DNA of 55,674 bases from Solitalea agri (GCF_023914155.1 NZ_JAMWYS010000017.1:1-55674); one strand, 5' to 3'; numbered from the stretch's first letter, positions 30,995-39,283 are shown. The notes: generated by a model not told the origin, from the sequence alone. Made by a program: numbers and translations.

Positions 30995-31540
30995 TTGCAG
31001 ACTACTACAGGTACACAATACGACTCGGTCATTAATAATTGTAAGCAGCTATTTCTTAAGAAAGCCAAAGATTATGGCACTGCATGGCGCATTCTTCGCC
31101 CCGAATCAATCACCGATCAGATATTTATCAAAGCTCAGCGTATTCGTACCCTTGAAGAGAAAAAGGTTAGCAAGGTTAATGAAGGAATAGTGCCTGAGTA
31201 TGTCGGCATTATCAACTATTGCATTATCGCCTTAATACAACTTCAATTAACCGATGCTGATCCATTGGAACTGCCAATTGAAGAGGTGGAGCGCTTGTAT
31301 AATTTGAAGATTGCCGAAACCAAATCATTAATGGAAGATAAGAATCATGATTACGGAGAGGCTTGGCGTGATATGCGCGTAAGTTCATTAACCGACCTGA
31401 TTTTAATGAAGATCTTCCGTGTAAAGCAAATTGAAGATAACAAAGGCCAAACTATCGTTTCTGAAGGTGTTGGCGCCAATTATCAGGATATGATCAATTA
31501 TGCAGTGTTTGCGCTCATCAAATTAGAAGCCTATAATTAA
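30995..31540 (+). CDS. DUF1599 protein (two repeats)
   Basis: Encodes 181 residues. No ATG is available near the N-terminus; TTG 30995 (LQTTTGTQYDSVINNC) is chosen because similarity starts there, and an upstream TTG (30953) is less likely. Two matching halves: FLKKAKDYGTAWRILRPESITDQIFIKAQRIR and EDKNHDYGEAWRDMRVSSLTDLILMKIFRVK each carry the DYGxAWR signature, so the protein is an internal duplication. DUF1599 resembles all-alpha nucleotide pyrophosphohydrolases and may be a nucleotide-modification protein (inference). BT_3928-type neighbour downstream. Confidence 0.88.
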   Translation: MQTTTGTQYDSVINNCKQLFLKKAKDYGTAWRILRPESITDQIFIKAQRIRTLEEKKVSKVNEGIVPEYVGIINYCIIALIQLQLTDADPLELPIEEVERLYNLKIAETKSLMEDKNHDYGEAWRDMRVSSLTDLILMKIFRVKQIEDNKGQTIVSEGVGANYQDMINYAVFALIKLEAYN

Positions 31541-31552
31541 AAGATCGCCAAT

Positions 31553-31628
31553 CTATGGACAATAGTCAGTCGTCCATGGCTCATAAATTAACCTAAAACA
31601 ATGTCCATAGGCTATCGACCATGGACTA
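31553..31628. repeat. inverted repeats of the CCATGGAC type
   Basis: Blocks TATGGACAATAGTC, CGTCCATGG, TGTCCATAGGCTA and CCATGGACTATGAC alternate in opposite orientation between 31553 and 31631, overlapping the start of the BT_3928-like frame. These are likely short palindromic intergenic repeats, so the BT_3928 start should be placed after them (31640). Confidence 0.45.
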
Positions 31629-31639
31629 TGACTAATAAC

Positions 31640-32782
31640 ATGAAATACCTTACCAACATTTGCCGCATTTTTGTCGGTTTACTTTTTATTTTTTCAGGAC
31701 TTGTAAAACAGAATGACCCACTTGGGTTTTCTTACAAACTCGAGGAGTATTTTGAAGTTTTTCATTTGACAGCCTTTAACTCCTTTGCTGTTACACTGGC
31801 AATAGTATTATGTGCGCTCGAAATCATCATGGGCGTTGCCTTATTGTTTGGTGTAAAGATCAAGCAAACAGTATGGGGCTTATTGCTGCTTATTGTATTT
31901 TTTAGCTTCTTAACATTTTATTCGGCTTATTTTGATGTGGTAAAAACCTGCGGTTGTTTCGGCGACGCTATTCCATTAACCCCATGGCAGTCGTTCGGCA
32001 AGGATATGATCCTGTTAGTGATGATTCTGGTGATTTTCTTCAATACCGATAAAATAAAGTCGGTTTTTGGGACCAAGGGATCATGGATCACATTAGCTGT
32101 TGCCTCTGTGCTTAGTTTCGGCTTTGGTTTTTACACCTACAGCTATTTACCGGTTATCGACTTTCTGCCCTATAAAATTGGCAACAATTTGCCAAACTTA
32201 ATGAAAGCTCCTGAAGGAGCTCCTGCTGATGAGTTCAAGATCATTTATACCCTTAAGAATAAAAAAACCGGGCAGGTAAAAGAGTGGACCGATAAGGAAT
32301 ATATTTCAACAAAGATTTACAACAACCCTGATTGGGAATATGTAAAAGCATCTGATCCGGTTTTGGTAAAGGAAGGTTTTAAAGTACCTATCCGTGATTT
32401 GAAACTTAGCGACGAGGATGGCAATGATATAACAATGGTGATTTTAGAAGACCCTGAATATTCTTTTTGGGTGGTTGAATACGATCTTGAAAAAGCGAAC
32501 AAAAGTATCCAGCTTGAGCTTAATAAATTAACGTTAATGACTGAAAAATATCATTCAAGAACCATTGGACTAACTTCAGCAACGCCTCTTACCGCTGATA
32601 CGTTTCGTCATGAGCATAATATTTACTATGAATTCTTCTTTGGTGATGCAGTTCCGTTAAAATCAATGGTGAGAGCTAACCCAGGTGTAATGCTAATGAA
32701 GAAAGGAACGGTGATCAATAAGTGGAGTTTCCGTAATATGCCGAGTGTTGATGAATTGGAGGCTACTTACTTTAAGAAATAG
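31640..32782 (+). CDS. BT_3928-family DoxX-like membrane protein
   Basis: Encodes 380 residues from ATG 31640 (MKYLTNICRIFVGLLFIFSG). Four N-terminal membrane spans form a DoxX/MauE-like domain with LLFIFSGLVKQNDPLGFSYKLEEYF and KTCGCFGDAIPLTPWQSF; the CGCFGD cysteines are like those of MauE and may be redox-active. A C-terminal domain of about 200 residues (DUF with DLKLSDEDGNDIT, FFFGDAVPLKSMVRANPGVML) is beta-rich. It follows DUF1599, the conserved Bacteroidota order. Probably a membrane redox or quinone-linked protein; not proven. Confidence 0.85.
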   Translation: MKYLTNICRIFVGLLFIFSGLVKQNDPLGFSYKLEEYFEVFHLTAFNSFAVTLAIVLCALEIIMGVALLFGVKIKQTVWGLLLLIVFFSFLTFYSAYFDVVKTCGCFGDAIPLTPWQSFGKDMILLVMILVIFFNTDKIKSVFGTKGSWITLAVASVLSFGFGFYTYSYLPVIDFLPYKIGNNLPNLMKAPEGAPADEFKIIYTLKNKKTGQVKEWTDKEYISTKIYNNPDWEYVKASDPVLVKEGFKVPIRDLKLSDEDGNDITMVILEDPEYSFWVVEYDLEKANKSIQLELNKLTLMTEKYHSRTIGLTSATPLTADTFRHEHNIYYEFFFGDAVPLKSMVRANPGVMLMKKGTVINKWSFRNMPSVDELEATYFKK

Positions 32783-32800
32783 TAATACAACCATCATAAG

Positions 32801-32834
32801 AAAGCCCCTTGAATTTGTTTCAAGGGGCTTTCTT
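32801..32834. terminator. bidirectional terminator
   Basis: AAAGCCCCTTGAA pairs with TTCAAGGGGCTTT, followed by CTTTT on the plus strand and A-rich sequence at the other side. It serves the convergent BT_3928-like and ytxJ genes. Confidence 0.87.
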
Positions 32835-33167
32835 TTATAATGTCATTTGTTCGACTGTATCCGTCACATTAATTTCTCCATGCGACGTTTCATAAATACA
32901 CTCGCCATTTTTTATCAATAATAATTGAGGCGATTGATGATACACCTGAAAAATGTCAGCAATTGCTGAAGAAATAGGACGATAATTCAACAAATCGAGA
33001 TAATATACCTCAGTATTTGGAGGTAACTCTGCCCAATCCTGCTCTACTCTTTTCTTAGCAAATAAACTAATAGAGCATCGCGTGCTGTGTTTAAAAATTA
33101 TGCTATATCCTTGCTTTTGTTTTATCTGTTGAAGCTGCTCTTCAGATGTAAGCTCAATCCACTCCAT
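32835..33167 (-). CDS. ytxJ: bacillithiol system redox-active protein YtxJ
   Basis: Encodes 110 residues with a thioredoxin-like fold. The block SIIFKHSTRCSISLFAKKR has the single active cysteine of the HSTRC/SxxC type, and YYLDLLNYRPIS, HQSPQLLLIKNGE are the family strands. YtxJ acts as a monothiol bacilliredoxin-like protein. Its ATG overlaps the stop of the tiny lipoprotein gene upstream (TAATG), so the two are translationally linked. Works with BrxB (23038). Confidence 0.88.
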   Translation of the reverse strand: MEWIELTSEEQLQQIKQKQGYSIIFKHSTRCSISLFAKKRVEQDWAELPPNTEVYYLDLLNYRPISSAIADIFQVYHQSPQLLLIKNGECIYETSHGEINVTDTVEQMTL

Positions 33168-33295
33168 TAATAATATCTCGATCTTTTACCTTTTTTCACT
33201 GTAGAATAAGCCGGGCATTTTTCACCACTACGGCATGATTCCAATACTGCGCCTGCAATGAAAGTGCAGATTAAGATAACGGCAATACGTTTCAT
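33167..33295 (-). CDS. tiny lipoprotein with CPAYS motif, copy 1
   Basis: Encodes 42 residues: MKRIAVILICTFIAGAVLESC has a signal with lipobox-like LESC, followed by RSGEKCPAYSTVKKGKR and RYY. A paralogue with the same layout lies immediately upstream (33382). The two share ESC, a six-residue spacer and CPAYS-V-K, then a basic tail. Its stop overlaps the ytxJ start by one base. Role unknown; the two cysteines after lipidation suggest a small surface or periplasmic peptide. Confidence 0.6.
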   Translation of the reverse strand: MKRIAVILICTFIAGAVLESCRSGEKCPAYSTVKKGKRSRYY

Positions 33296-33381
33296 TATGT
33301 TTGAGTTTGAGTTTAATATTCTTAGTTAAATTGAAAACTAAAGAAAGTAAATTTCCTTTAATAAAAATAGAAAAGCAATAA

Positions 33382-33537
33382 TTAGTCCTTAAATCTATCT
33401 TTTTTCTTGCCTTTTGATTTTACGGGCTTCGCTTTATATACCGAGCTATAAGCAGGGCACTGATGCGATGAGCAAGACTCAAGTGCTAAACCTGTTAAAA
33501 AACAAGTAAGAACTAATAAAATGGCTGATTTCTTCAT
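33382..33537 (-). CDS. tiny lipoprotein with CPAYS motif, copy 2
   Basis: Encodes 51 residues: MKKSAILLVLTCFLTGLALESC, then SSHQCPAYSSVYKAKPVK and a Lys-rich tail ending KDRFKD. It is a paralogue of the gene at 33167. The spacing of cysteines (ESC...CPAYS) is preserved, which indicates selection rather than chance. Located 86 bases upstream of copy 1 on the same strand, probably one transcript with ytxJ. Confidence 0.6.
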   Translation of the reverse strand: MKKSAILLVLTCFLTGLALESCSSHQCPAYSSVYKAKPVKSKGKKKDRFKD

Positions 33538-33663
33538 TATTGAATGCGAGTTTGATTAATGGTAAATAAAGCTGCGTTAAATATTAAGGCTTCACTGGAA
33601 AGACCTGAAAAATTAATATACAGATTTAATAACCATTTATACGGAAAACTTGCCTTCAGGTTA

Positions 33664-34158
33664 TTATTTTTTCAATCTTTTAGCTAAATCAGCCATTTTA
33701 ATGGCTGTAACAGCGGCTTCGTCACCTTTGTTGCCGTGTTTGCCTCCCGATCTTTCAATAGCTTGCTGCATATTATCGGTAGTTAACACACCAAAAATAA
33801 CAGGCTTGTTATATTTCAACGCTACATTGGTGATACCGTTTGAAACTGCATCGCAAATAAAATCGAAATGCCGTGTTTCACCCTGTACAACACATCCTAA
33901 GCAAATAATGGCATCAAACTCTTGCGACTCCAGTAATAATTGAGCGGCCGTACTAAGCTCAAAAGTGCCAGGAACAGATACAATTACAATATCATTATCT
34001 GTAGAGTCATGCTTCTTTAAAACGGCAACAGCGCCATCTAAAAGTGCTCCGGTAACTTTATGATTCCATTCTGAAACTGCAATACCAAATTTAAAGCCTT
34101 TGGCCGAAGGTATTTCTGTTGATGAGAAATCAGATAGATTTTTAAATGCAGTAGCCAT
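33664..34158 (-). CDS. ribH: 6,7-dimethyl-8-ribityllumazine synthase
   Basis: Encodes 164 residues. FGIAVSEWNHKVTGALLDGAV, VPGTFELSTAAQLLLES, IICLGCVVQGETRHFDFICDAVSNG and FGVLTTDNMQQAIERSGGKHGNKG are the family blocks, including the active-site histidine in GETRHFDF. It makes lumazine, the penultimate riboflavin precursor, in the cytosol as a capsid-like assembly. Confidence 0.97.
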   Translation of the reverse strand: MATAFKNLSDFSSTEIPSAKGFKFGIAVSEWNHKVTGALLDGAVAVLKKHDSTDNDIVIVSVPGTFELSTAAQLLLESQEFDAIICLGCVVQGETRHFDFICDAVSNGITNVALKYNKPVIFGVLTTDNMQQAIERSGGKHGNKGDEAAVTAIKMADLAKRLKK

Positions 34159-34212
34159 TTTCGGTTTTATTCTATTATTAGTAGTGTATTGATAAAAGAT
34201 TTACTATAAAGA

Positions 34213-34247
34213 AAAACGGTGAACAGCTTAATACCGTTCACCGTTTT
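34213..34247 (-). terminator. terminator between TPR gene and ribH
   Basis: AAAACGGTGAAC (34214-34225) pairs with GTTCACCGTTTT (34236-34247). It lies downstream of the TPR gene (stop 34273), and upstream of ribH, both on the minus strand. Confidence 0.75.
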
Positions 34248-34272
34248 AAAGATCATTATTCAAATTAAGCTA

Positions 34273-34956
34273 TTATAACTTAGCCTCAGCACGAGCAATG
34301 TACTCATCGATGGTACGTGCTTGTTGCGAATCGCTGTATTCAGTTTTAATAGTTTTATAAGCCTCTAAAGCTTTGTCATTTTTCTTTAACTCTTCGTAAA
34401 TCATACCTAATTTCATTAGATACATTGGAGAAAAGTTCTGAAGGTTTTTATCAGCAGCTTTTTTGTAGTAATCAGCAGCCTGATCGTATTTCTTTAATTC
34501 GCTATATGCATCGCCAATTGCACCTAAAGAAGTAGCAGTAGTGATATCATCTTTCGAAGTATAGCTTTCTAAATGTTCAATAGCTTTTTCAAATTCACCT
34601 TTTTTAAGGTAACAGATACCTGCATAGTAATTTGCAAGGTTAGCTGATTTTGTACCGCTATACTCGTCGATAATTTTTAAGAAACCTGGATAGTTTCCGT
34701 CACCGTTTAAAGCTTTGTTTAAAGAATCAGTTTCAAAGTATTGCTCGGCTCTAAACATTTGGTCTTGTGCATCTTTATCCTGATTTTTATGATAAAGGTT
34801 CCATCCAATGAATAAACCGCCCATTACAACCACTGCGCCCAGAATAATCAAAAGGCTTTTTTTATTTTCCGTAACAAATTGTTCTGTCTTTCCGAACTGC
34901 CCCTGTAAGTCTAAACCACCCAATTCTGGTTGATTATTCGCTTGATTTTTTGCCAT
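34273..34956 (-). CDS. membrane-anchored TPR protein (YfgM-like)
   Basis: Encodes 227 residues. One membrane span (about residues 33-52, KSLLIILGAVVVMGGLFIGW) is followed by TPR repeats: AKYYAGICYLKKGEFEKAIEHLE, LGAIGDAYSELKKYDQAADYYKKAA, MYLMKLGMIYEELKKNDKALEAYK. The layout resembles YfgM, a periplasmic chaperone associated with SecYEG. Cell role is inferred from that, not shown. About 320 bases separate it from recF. Confidence 0.85.
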   Translation of the reverse strand: MAKNQANNQPELGGLDLQGQFGKTEQFVTENKKSLLIILGAVVVMGGLFIGWNLYHKNQDKDAQDQMFRAEQYFETDSLNKALNGDGNYPGFLKIIDEYSGTKSANLANYYAGICYLKKGEFEKAIEHLESYTSKDDITTATSLGAIGDAYSELKKYDQAADYYKKAADKNLQNFSPMYLMKLGMIYEELKKNDKALEAYKTIKTEYSDSQQARTIDEYIARAEAKL

Positions 34957-35280
34957 TTGTATTATATTGAGTGCGCAAAAATACTATTTTAATCTTTTTA
35001 CGCAAGTCCGATTTTTATTTGTTTACCCTCGGATTGCAAATTGCTCTTATTCAGACAAAAAGCTAATTTCATAATTGCAAAAGCTGCAGTACCCAATTCA
35101 TGAAGCTCAAAACAGTAGGCACCCTCTCTGGCTTTGTTAATAAGACGCTACAGCATTACCGTTGTTGAGCGTACTTCCAACGTAATTTATAAATTCATTA
35201 AATGGGTGTGAATTCAGGTCAAACCGCACTGTTTTTTGCCGTTAACTTCTAATTACCTTTCAGATGTTTAACTTTGCCTC
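34957..35280. other. intergenic region between TPR gene and recF
   Basis: No firm gene. On the minus strand an open stretch of 49 codons ending at 34998 reads LINKAREGAYCFELHELGTA...NKSNLQSEGKQIKIGLA; its composition looks protein-like and it may be the tail of a lost gene, but no family was recognised and a stop interrupts it upstream. The recF promoter lies at the right end (see -7 box). Confidence 0.4.
35269..35276 (+). promoter_or_regulatory. candidate -7 box for recF
   Basis: TAACTTTG (TAnnTTTG) ends four bases before the recF ATG (35281). If used, transcription would start at or just after the ATG, giving a leaderless mRNA, or the real start of translation lies downstream. Confidence 0.4.
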
Positions 35281-36426
35281 ATGCACCTGCAAAAGCTCAC
35301 ATTACTCAATTTTAAAAACTATACCGAAGCTGAACTGGATTTTCATCCGGCAGTAAATTGCTTTGTGGGTAATAATGGTGCCGGCAAAACAAATTTGCTC
35401 GATGCAATTCACTACTTATCACTTTGTAAAAGTTATTTTAACCCGGTAGATAGTCAGCAAATACGTTACGAGCAAGATTATTTTATGCTGCAGGGAAACT
35501 TCGAGAAGAACGAAACGCAAGAAGTGATTTTTTGTGGGCTAAAGAGAAATCAAAAAAAACAGTTTAAACGCAATAAGAAAGATTATTCCCGACTGGCTGA
35601 TCATATTGGGCAGTTTCCACTGGTAATGATATCGCCATATGATATTAGTTTGGTGATTGAGGGAAGTGAAGAACGCCGTAAATTTATTGACAACGTAATT
35701 TCGCAAACCGACAACCGATACCTCGATACGCTTATTCTCTACAATAAAAACCTAACGAGCAGAAATAGCCTGCTTCGTCAGTTTGCCGAACGCGGTCATT
35801 TCGATATGGATTTACTTTCCATATACGACGAGCAGCTAAAAATTACCGGTACCGAAATCTATCAGAAACGAAAAGCCTTTTTAGAATCGTTTACACCTAC
35901 GTTTAATCAGCATTACCGTTATTTAAGCAACGAAGCAGAAACGGTTACCCTCGAATATGTTTCTCAATTGAACGAAAGTGATTTTGAAGAAGGACTAAGC
36001 AGATCATTCCCAAAAGACAAGGTGTTGCAGCGTACCGGCTTTGGAATTCATAAAGACGAACTGGAGTTTACTATCCATGGGTATTCATTAAAGAAATTCG
36101 GTTCACAAGGGCAGCAAAAGTCGTTTTTGATCGCTTTAAAACTTGCTCAATACAGTTATTTAACCAAAGAAAAAGGATTTAAGCCTTTGCTTTTGCTCGA
36201 TGATATTTTCGATAAGCTCGACGATCTTCGGATCAAAAAATTGATGGAAATGGTGGTACAGGATAGCTTCGGACAGCTATTTATTACCGATACCAATCGT
36301 GAACGCATTGAAAAAGTGTTCAATGAGATAGGTATGGGAATTAAAGTTTTTGAGGTGGACAAAGGCGCTGTTGAAGGGGGCCATATTAAAAGCATGGAAG
36401 AATATCTTCAGGCAAAAGATGAATAA
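35281..36426 (+). CDS. recF: DNA replication/repair protein RecF
   Basis: Encodes 381 residues. Walker A GNNGAGKTN (about residues 30-38), FGSQGQQKSFLIALKLAQ (ABC signature) and LLLLDDIFDKLDDLR (Walker B) are all in place. RecF is an SMC-like ATPase that loads RecA at gaps with RecO and RecR. Followed after 46 bases by DUF721, as in many Bacteroidota. Confidence 0.97.
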   Translation: MHLQKLTLLNFKNYTEAELDFHPAVNCFVGNNGAGKTNLLDAIHYLSLCKSYFNPVDSQQIRYEQDYFMLQGNFEKNETQEVIFCGLKRNQKKQFKRNKKDYSRLADHIGQFPLVMISPYDISLVIEGSEERRKFIDNVISQTDNRYLDTLILYNKNLTSRNSLLRQFAERGHFDMDLLSIYDEQLKITGTEIYQKRKAFLESFTPTFNQHYRYLSNEAETVTLEYVSQLNESDFEEGLSRSFPKDKVLQRTGFGIHKDELEFTIHGYSLKKFGSQGQQKSFLIALKLAQYSYLTKEKGFKPLLLLDDIFDKLDDLRIKKLMEMVVQDSFGQLFITDTNRERIEKVFNEIGMGIKVFEVDKGAVEGGHIKSMEEYLQAKDE

Positions 36427-36472
36427 CTTCAGCGGAATTACCTTACATTTAAACCGAAGCAAGCAAAGGAGT

Positions 36473-36766
36473 ATGTTTAAGAAAACCAACGAGCAATCGT
36501 TAAAAGAGGCAATAAATTTATTGCTCGAAACCTATAAATTAAAGGATAAGTATAACGAAGTAAACATCGTTCAGTCATGGGCCGACATTATGGGACCAAT
36601 GGTAGCCAATCGTACATCCGAATTATTTATCCGTAACCGCAAACTATTTGTGCGTTTAGATTCGGCAGCGTTACGCCATGAGTTAACCCGCGCTAAAGAT
36701 AAGATTGTAGAAGTAGTGAACGATAAAGCTGGTACACGATTAATTGACGAGGTGGTATTCCTATAA
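36473..36766 (+). CDS. DUF721 (DciA-like) protein
   Basis: Encodes 97 residues when started at MFKKTNEQSLKEAINLLL, with an AGGAG sequence just upstream. Start 36419 (overlapping recF) is possible. The block IVQSWADIMGPMVANRTSELFIRNRKLFVRL is the DUF721/DciA domain, related to the helicase loader DciA. The gene follows recF, which supports a role at replication forks. Confidence 0.88.
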   Translation: MFKKTNEQSLKEAINLLLETYKLKDKYNEVNIVQSWADIMGPMVANRTSELFIRNRKLFVRLDSAALRHELTRAKDKIVEVVNDKAGTRLIDEVVFL

Positions 36767-36811
36767 TCGTCGTTGTTGTTATTTTTTATTTCAAAAACCA
36801 AACACCCCAAC

Positions 36812-37153
36812 ATGAAGATATTGCATAACGCACGTTGCAGTACGAGTAGAAACGTATTAAGCACATTAGAAGAGAACGGCATTGAAGCCGAAGTGGTAAA
36901 ATATGCGGATGAGAAACTTAGTTTCGATGAATTGAAAAGCATCATTGATCTCATCGGAATTGAGCCTATTGAACTGGTTCGTAAAAAAGAAACTATCTGG
37001 AAGGAGCAATTTGCGGGCAAAGAACTTAGTCAGGACGAAGTTATCCAGGCCATGATCGATATTCCACAATTAATGGAACGTCCCATCATTATTAAGGGCA
37101 ACCAAGCCATTATTGGTCGGCCAATTGAAAGAGTGGTGGAGTTTATTAGGTAG
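36812..37153 (+). CDS. arsC: ArsC/Spx-family arsenate reductase-like protein
   Basis: Encodes 113 residues from ATG 36812. LHNARCSTSRNVLSTLEENG carries the active cysteine (C9) in the ArsC-type CxxS loop, and KETIWKEQF, IDIPQLMERPIIIKGNQAIIGRP are the family pattern (ERPI...RP). It reduces arsenate or acts as a Grx-like regulator with glutathione-type thiols. The stop at 37153 is ten bases before the cassette-like start GTTAGTGAAC. Confidence 0.88.
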   Translation: MKILHNARCSTSRNVLSTLEENGIEAEVVKYADEKLSFDELKSIIDLIGIEPIELVRKKETIWKEQFAGKELSQDEVIQAMIDIPQLMERPIIIKGNQAIIGRPIERVVEFIR

Positions 37154-37162
37154 GCTAGAGCT

Positions 37163-37172
37163 GTTAGTGAAC
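37163..37172 (+). repeat. candidate cassette start near 37163
   Basis: GTTAGTGAAC, followed by A as in all cassette starts of the array. It stands just after the arsC stop. Short and therefore weak evidence alone; the matching 3' end (ATTCATAATC at 37923-37932) agrees in only about six of ten positions with the expected complement. Confidence 0.35.
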
Positions 37173-37193
37173 AAACATATTGAAAGACAAAGA

Positions 37194-37928
37194 ATGAAAT
37201 TAATAACCTGGAATTGCCAAGGAGCTTTTAGGAAAAAGGCAGACATTATCTTGCTACAACAACCAGACATTTTAGTTGTTCAAGAATGTGAACATCCAGA
37301 CAAATTAGTTTTCAGTACAACAATTCAACAACCGAACGACTTTCTTTGGTTTGGCGACAACAAGCACAAAGGTCTTGGTGTTTTTTCTTACAGCAACTTT
37401 AAGTTTCAACTTCTTGACCATCATAATGAAGACTTAAAGATTATTTCCCCTATTTCAGTTACTGGAGGGCAATTCGATTTTACATTAATTGCGATTTGGG
37501 CTAACAATCGTCACGACCCAGACGGGCAATATATTGAACAAGTTTGGAAAGCGGTTAACCATTACGACCATCTCCTCAGCGGACGAACAATTTTAACAGG
37601 CGACTTTAATAGCAACAAAATTTGGGACAAGGAACACAGAAATGGCAACCATTCAGCAGTTGTTGACAAGCTAGCTGAGAAAAATATACACAGCGTTTAC
37701 CATAGACACTTAAAACAAGAACAAGGAAAAGAACAACATCCGACTTTTTTTCTACAACGCAAGAAGGAAAAACCATACCATATTGACTACTGCTTTACAT
37801 CGGCTGACCTTTTTGACAAAGTAAAATATTTGGAAATCGGAACATATGAAAATTGGATAACCCATAGCGACCATACACCACTAATAATTAGCTTTGACTT
37901 TGATGACAAAATAAGGGCGAATTCATAA
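37194..37928 (+). CDS. endonuclease/exonuclease/phosphatase-family protein
   Basis: Encodes 244 residues from ATG 37194 (MKLITWNCQGAFRKKADIILL). The EEP fold is clear: WNCQG, PDILVVQECEHP (catalytic Glu), TILTGDFNSNKIWD (Asp-Asn) and the final THSDHTPLIISF (His-Asp-His) metal-dependent motifs. Base composition and codon use look like the array genes rather than the neighbours, and it is followed by attC-like sequence, so it may be a lone cassette. Function unknown; probably acts on nucleic acid or phosphodiester. Confidence 0.85.
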   Translation: MKLITWNCQGAFRKKADIILLQQPDILVVQECEHPDKLVFSTTIQQPNDFLWFGDNKHKGLGVFSYSNFKFQLLDHHNEDLKIISPISVTGGQFDFTLIAIWANNRHDPDGQYIEQVWKAVNHYDHLLSGRTILTGDFNSNKIWDKEHRNGNHSAVVDKLAEKNIHSVYHRHLKQEQGKEQHPTFFLQRKKEKPYHIDYCFTSADLFDKVKYLEIGTYENWITHSDHTPLIISFDFDDKIRANS

Positions 37929-38035
37929 TCTGCATTTGCCGCGAGCGGTGGATATGCGACTTGGTTCTTATAATCTAATTAATAAATTCCGAATAGATGG
38001 ATTAAGAAGCCACCTTGAACCTAATGAATAACTAG
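37929..38035 (+). repeat. attC-like site, degenerate and isolated
   Basis: TTTGCCGCGAGCGGTGGATAT (split; starts 37936), then AATCTAATTAATAAATTCC and GATGGATTAAG, align with subtype A of the array (CTTGCCGCAAACGCGGTGGAC, TTAATTAATAATTTTAC). GGTGG pairs with CCACC (38012-38016), but the right arm and GTT are lost. It directly precedes the TTG start of the FMN reductase gene. Confidence 0.5.
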
Positions 38036-38038
38036 CCT

Positions 38039-38527
38039 TTGAAAAAACTCATCATCATCGGAAGCTCAAGAAAGGACGGCAATACAAAGCAAGTGGTTGA
38101 TCAACTATGCTCAATGTCGGACTTTGATGTTATCGATCTAAATGATTTTAACTTCAGCTATTATGACTATGAGCATAAAAATCAAAACGATGATTATTTG
38201 GCCCTACTTAGGAGAATTGTCAATAATTACGATGTGTTGGTTTTTGCCACACCTGTGTATTGGTATTCGATGAGCGGTATTATGAAAGTGTTTTTTGATC
38301 GGCTTACTGATTTGCTGGATACGGAGAAGGAATTGGGCAGAAAACTAAGGACTAAAAAGATGGCTGTTCTGAGTTCTTCCATTGGTGATCATTTAGGCGA
38401 GAATTTTTGGCTTCCCTTTCTTGAGACAGCAAAGTACTTAGGCATGAATTATCTTGGGCATCTTCATACAATTATTGATGAGGACCCGACAAATGATTTG
38501 GTGAAATTTGTTGAATTAATAAAATAA
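38039..38527 (+). CDS. NAD(P)H-dependent FMN reductase
   Basis: Encodes 162 residues starting at TTG 38039 (MKKLIIIGSSRKDGNTKQVV); no ATG lies in reach. IIIGSSRKDGNT is the phosphate-binding loop and VFATPVYWYSMSGIMKVFFDRLTDLL the flavin-binding region of the flavodoxin-like fold. It transfers electrons from NAD(P)H to FMN or a quinone. The TTG start may have come from loss of an ATG when the cassette-like segment inserted upstream. Confidence 0.85.
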   Translation: MKKLIIIGSSRKDGNTKQVVDQLCSMSDFDVIDLNDFNFSYYDYEHKNQNDDYLALLRRIVNNYDVLVFATPVYWYSMSGIMKVFFDRLTDLLDTEKELGRKLRTKKMAVLSSSIGDHLGENFWLPFLETAKYLGMNYLGHLHTIIDEDPTNDLVKFVELIK

Positions 38528-38670
38528 CTACCTGTAAAAAAGCTCTTGATCAACAGAACTTTATTTAAGCAAATCAGTAAACAAATCAATAAATTCGATT
38601 TTTTACGTATGGTACTGTTCTTCAGAACAGATCCCGACCAGCGATATTACTGATGCCTTAATAAAGAAAT

Positions 38671-39162
38671 ATGAAATACACTATTGAGGATGGTTTTCCT
38701 TATTACATTGAATTACTAGGCAGCACCGACTACAAACAATTGTTTGCTTCACCCGAAACCTTTACGCTTCTTGAAACTATAAGCGAAGAAAAATCGGCTT
38801 ATTGTTATGCGCCGGGCAAATGGAGCATTAAACAAATCATCGGTCACATTACCGACCATGAACGGATTATGACCTATCGTGCATTGTGCTTCAGCCGTAA
38901 AGACACCACGGCGTTGCCAGGTTATGATCAGAACCTGTTTGTCGACAATAGTCGCTTCAACGAGTTAAGTTTTGAGCTCTTATTGACCGATTTCAATAAC
39001 GTAAGAAATGCCACCAACAGTTTCATCGCCACACTTTCAACAGAGCAACTTAACTTAAAAGGAACTGCCTGGAAATACGAATTAACAGTGGAGGAATTTC
39101 TAAAGGCAACCATTGGCCACGAAGTTCATCATATGGGTATTCTAAAAGAACGATACCTATGA
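38671..39162 (+). CDS. DinB-family protein
   Basis: Encodes 163 residues, four-helix bundle pattern. IIGHITDHERIM and IGHEVHHMGILKER provide the three-histidine metal site (H, then HxxH). DinB-like/YfiT-type enzymes use small thiols such as bacillithiol for transfer reactions, which fits the bacillithiol genes here. Substrate unknown. Confidence 0.87.
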   Translation: MKYTIEDGFPYYIELLGSTDYKQLFASPETFTLLETISEEKSAYCYAPGKWSIKQIIGHITDHERIMTYRALCFSRKDTTALPGYDQNLFVDNSRFNELSFELLLTDFNNVRNATNSFIATLSTEQLNLKGTAWKYELTVEEFLKATIGHEVHHMGILKERYL

Positions 39163-39228
39163 TCTACATCACCCAGTTAATTTATATTTAGTCATTTTAA
39201 GGTTTAGCAAGACCATTGTCTCCAAACC

Positions 39229-39264
39229 AAAAAGCGAGCATGATAATCATCATGCTCGCTTTTT
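39229..39264. terminator. bidirectional terminator
   Basis: AAAAAGCGAGCATGAT pairs with ATCATGCTCGCTTTTT around AATC. It separates convergent DinB and ndk. Confidence 0.9.
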
Positions 39265-39283
39265 AATATCATTCTAGTGTTGA

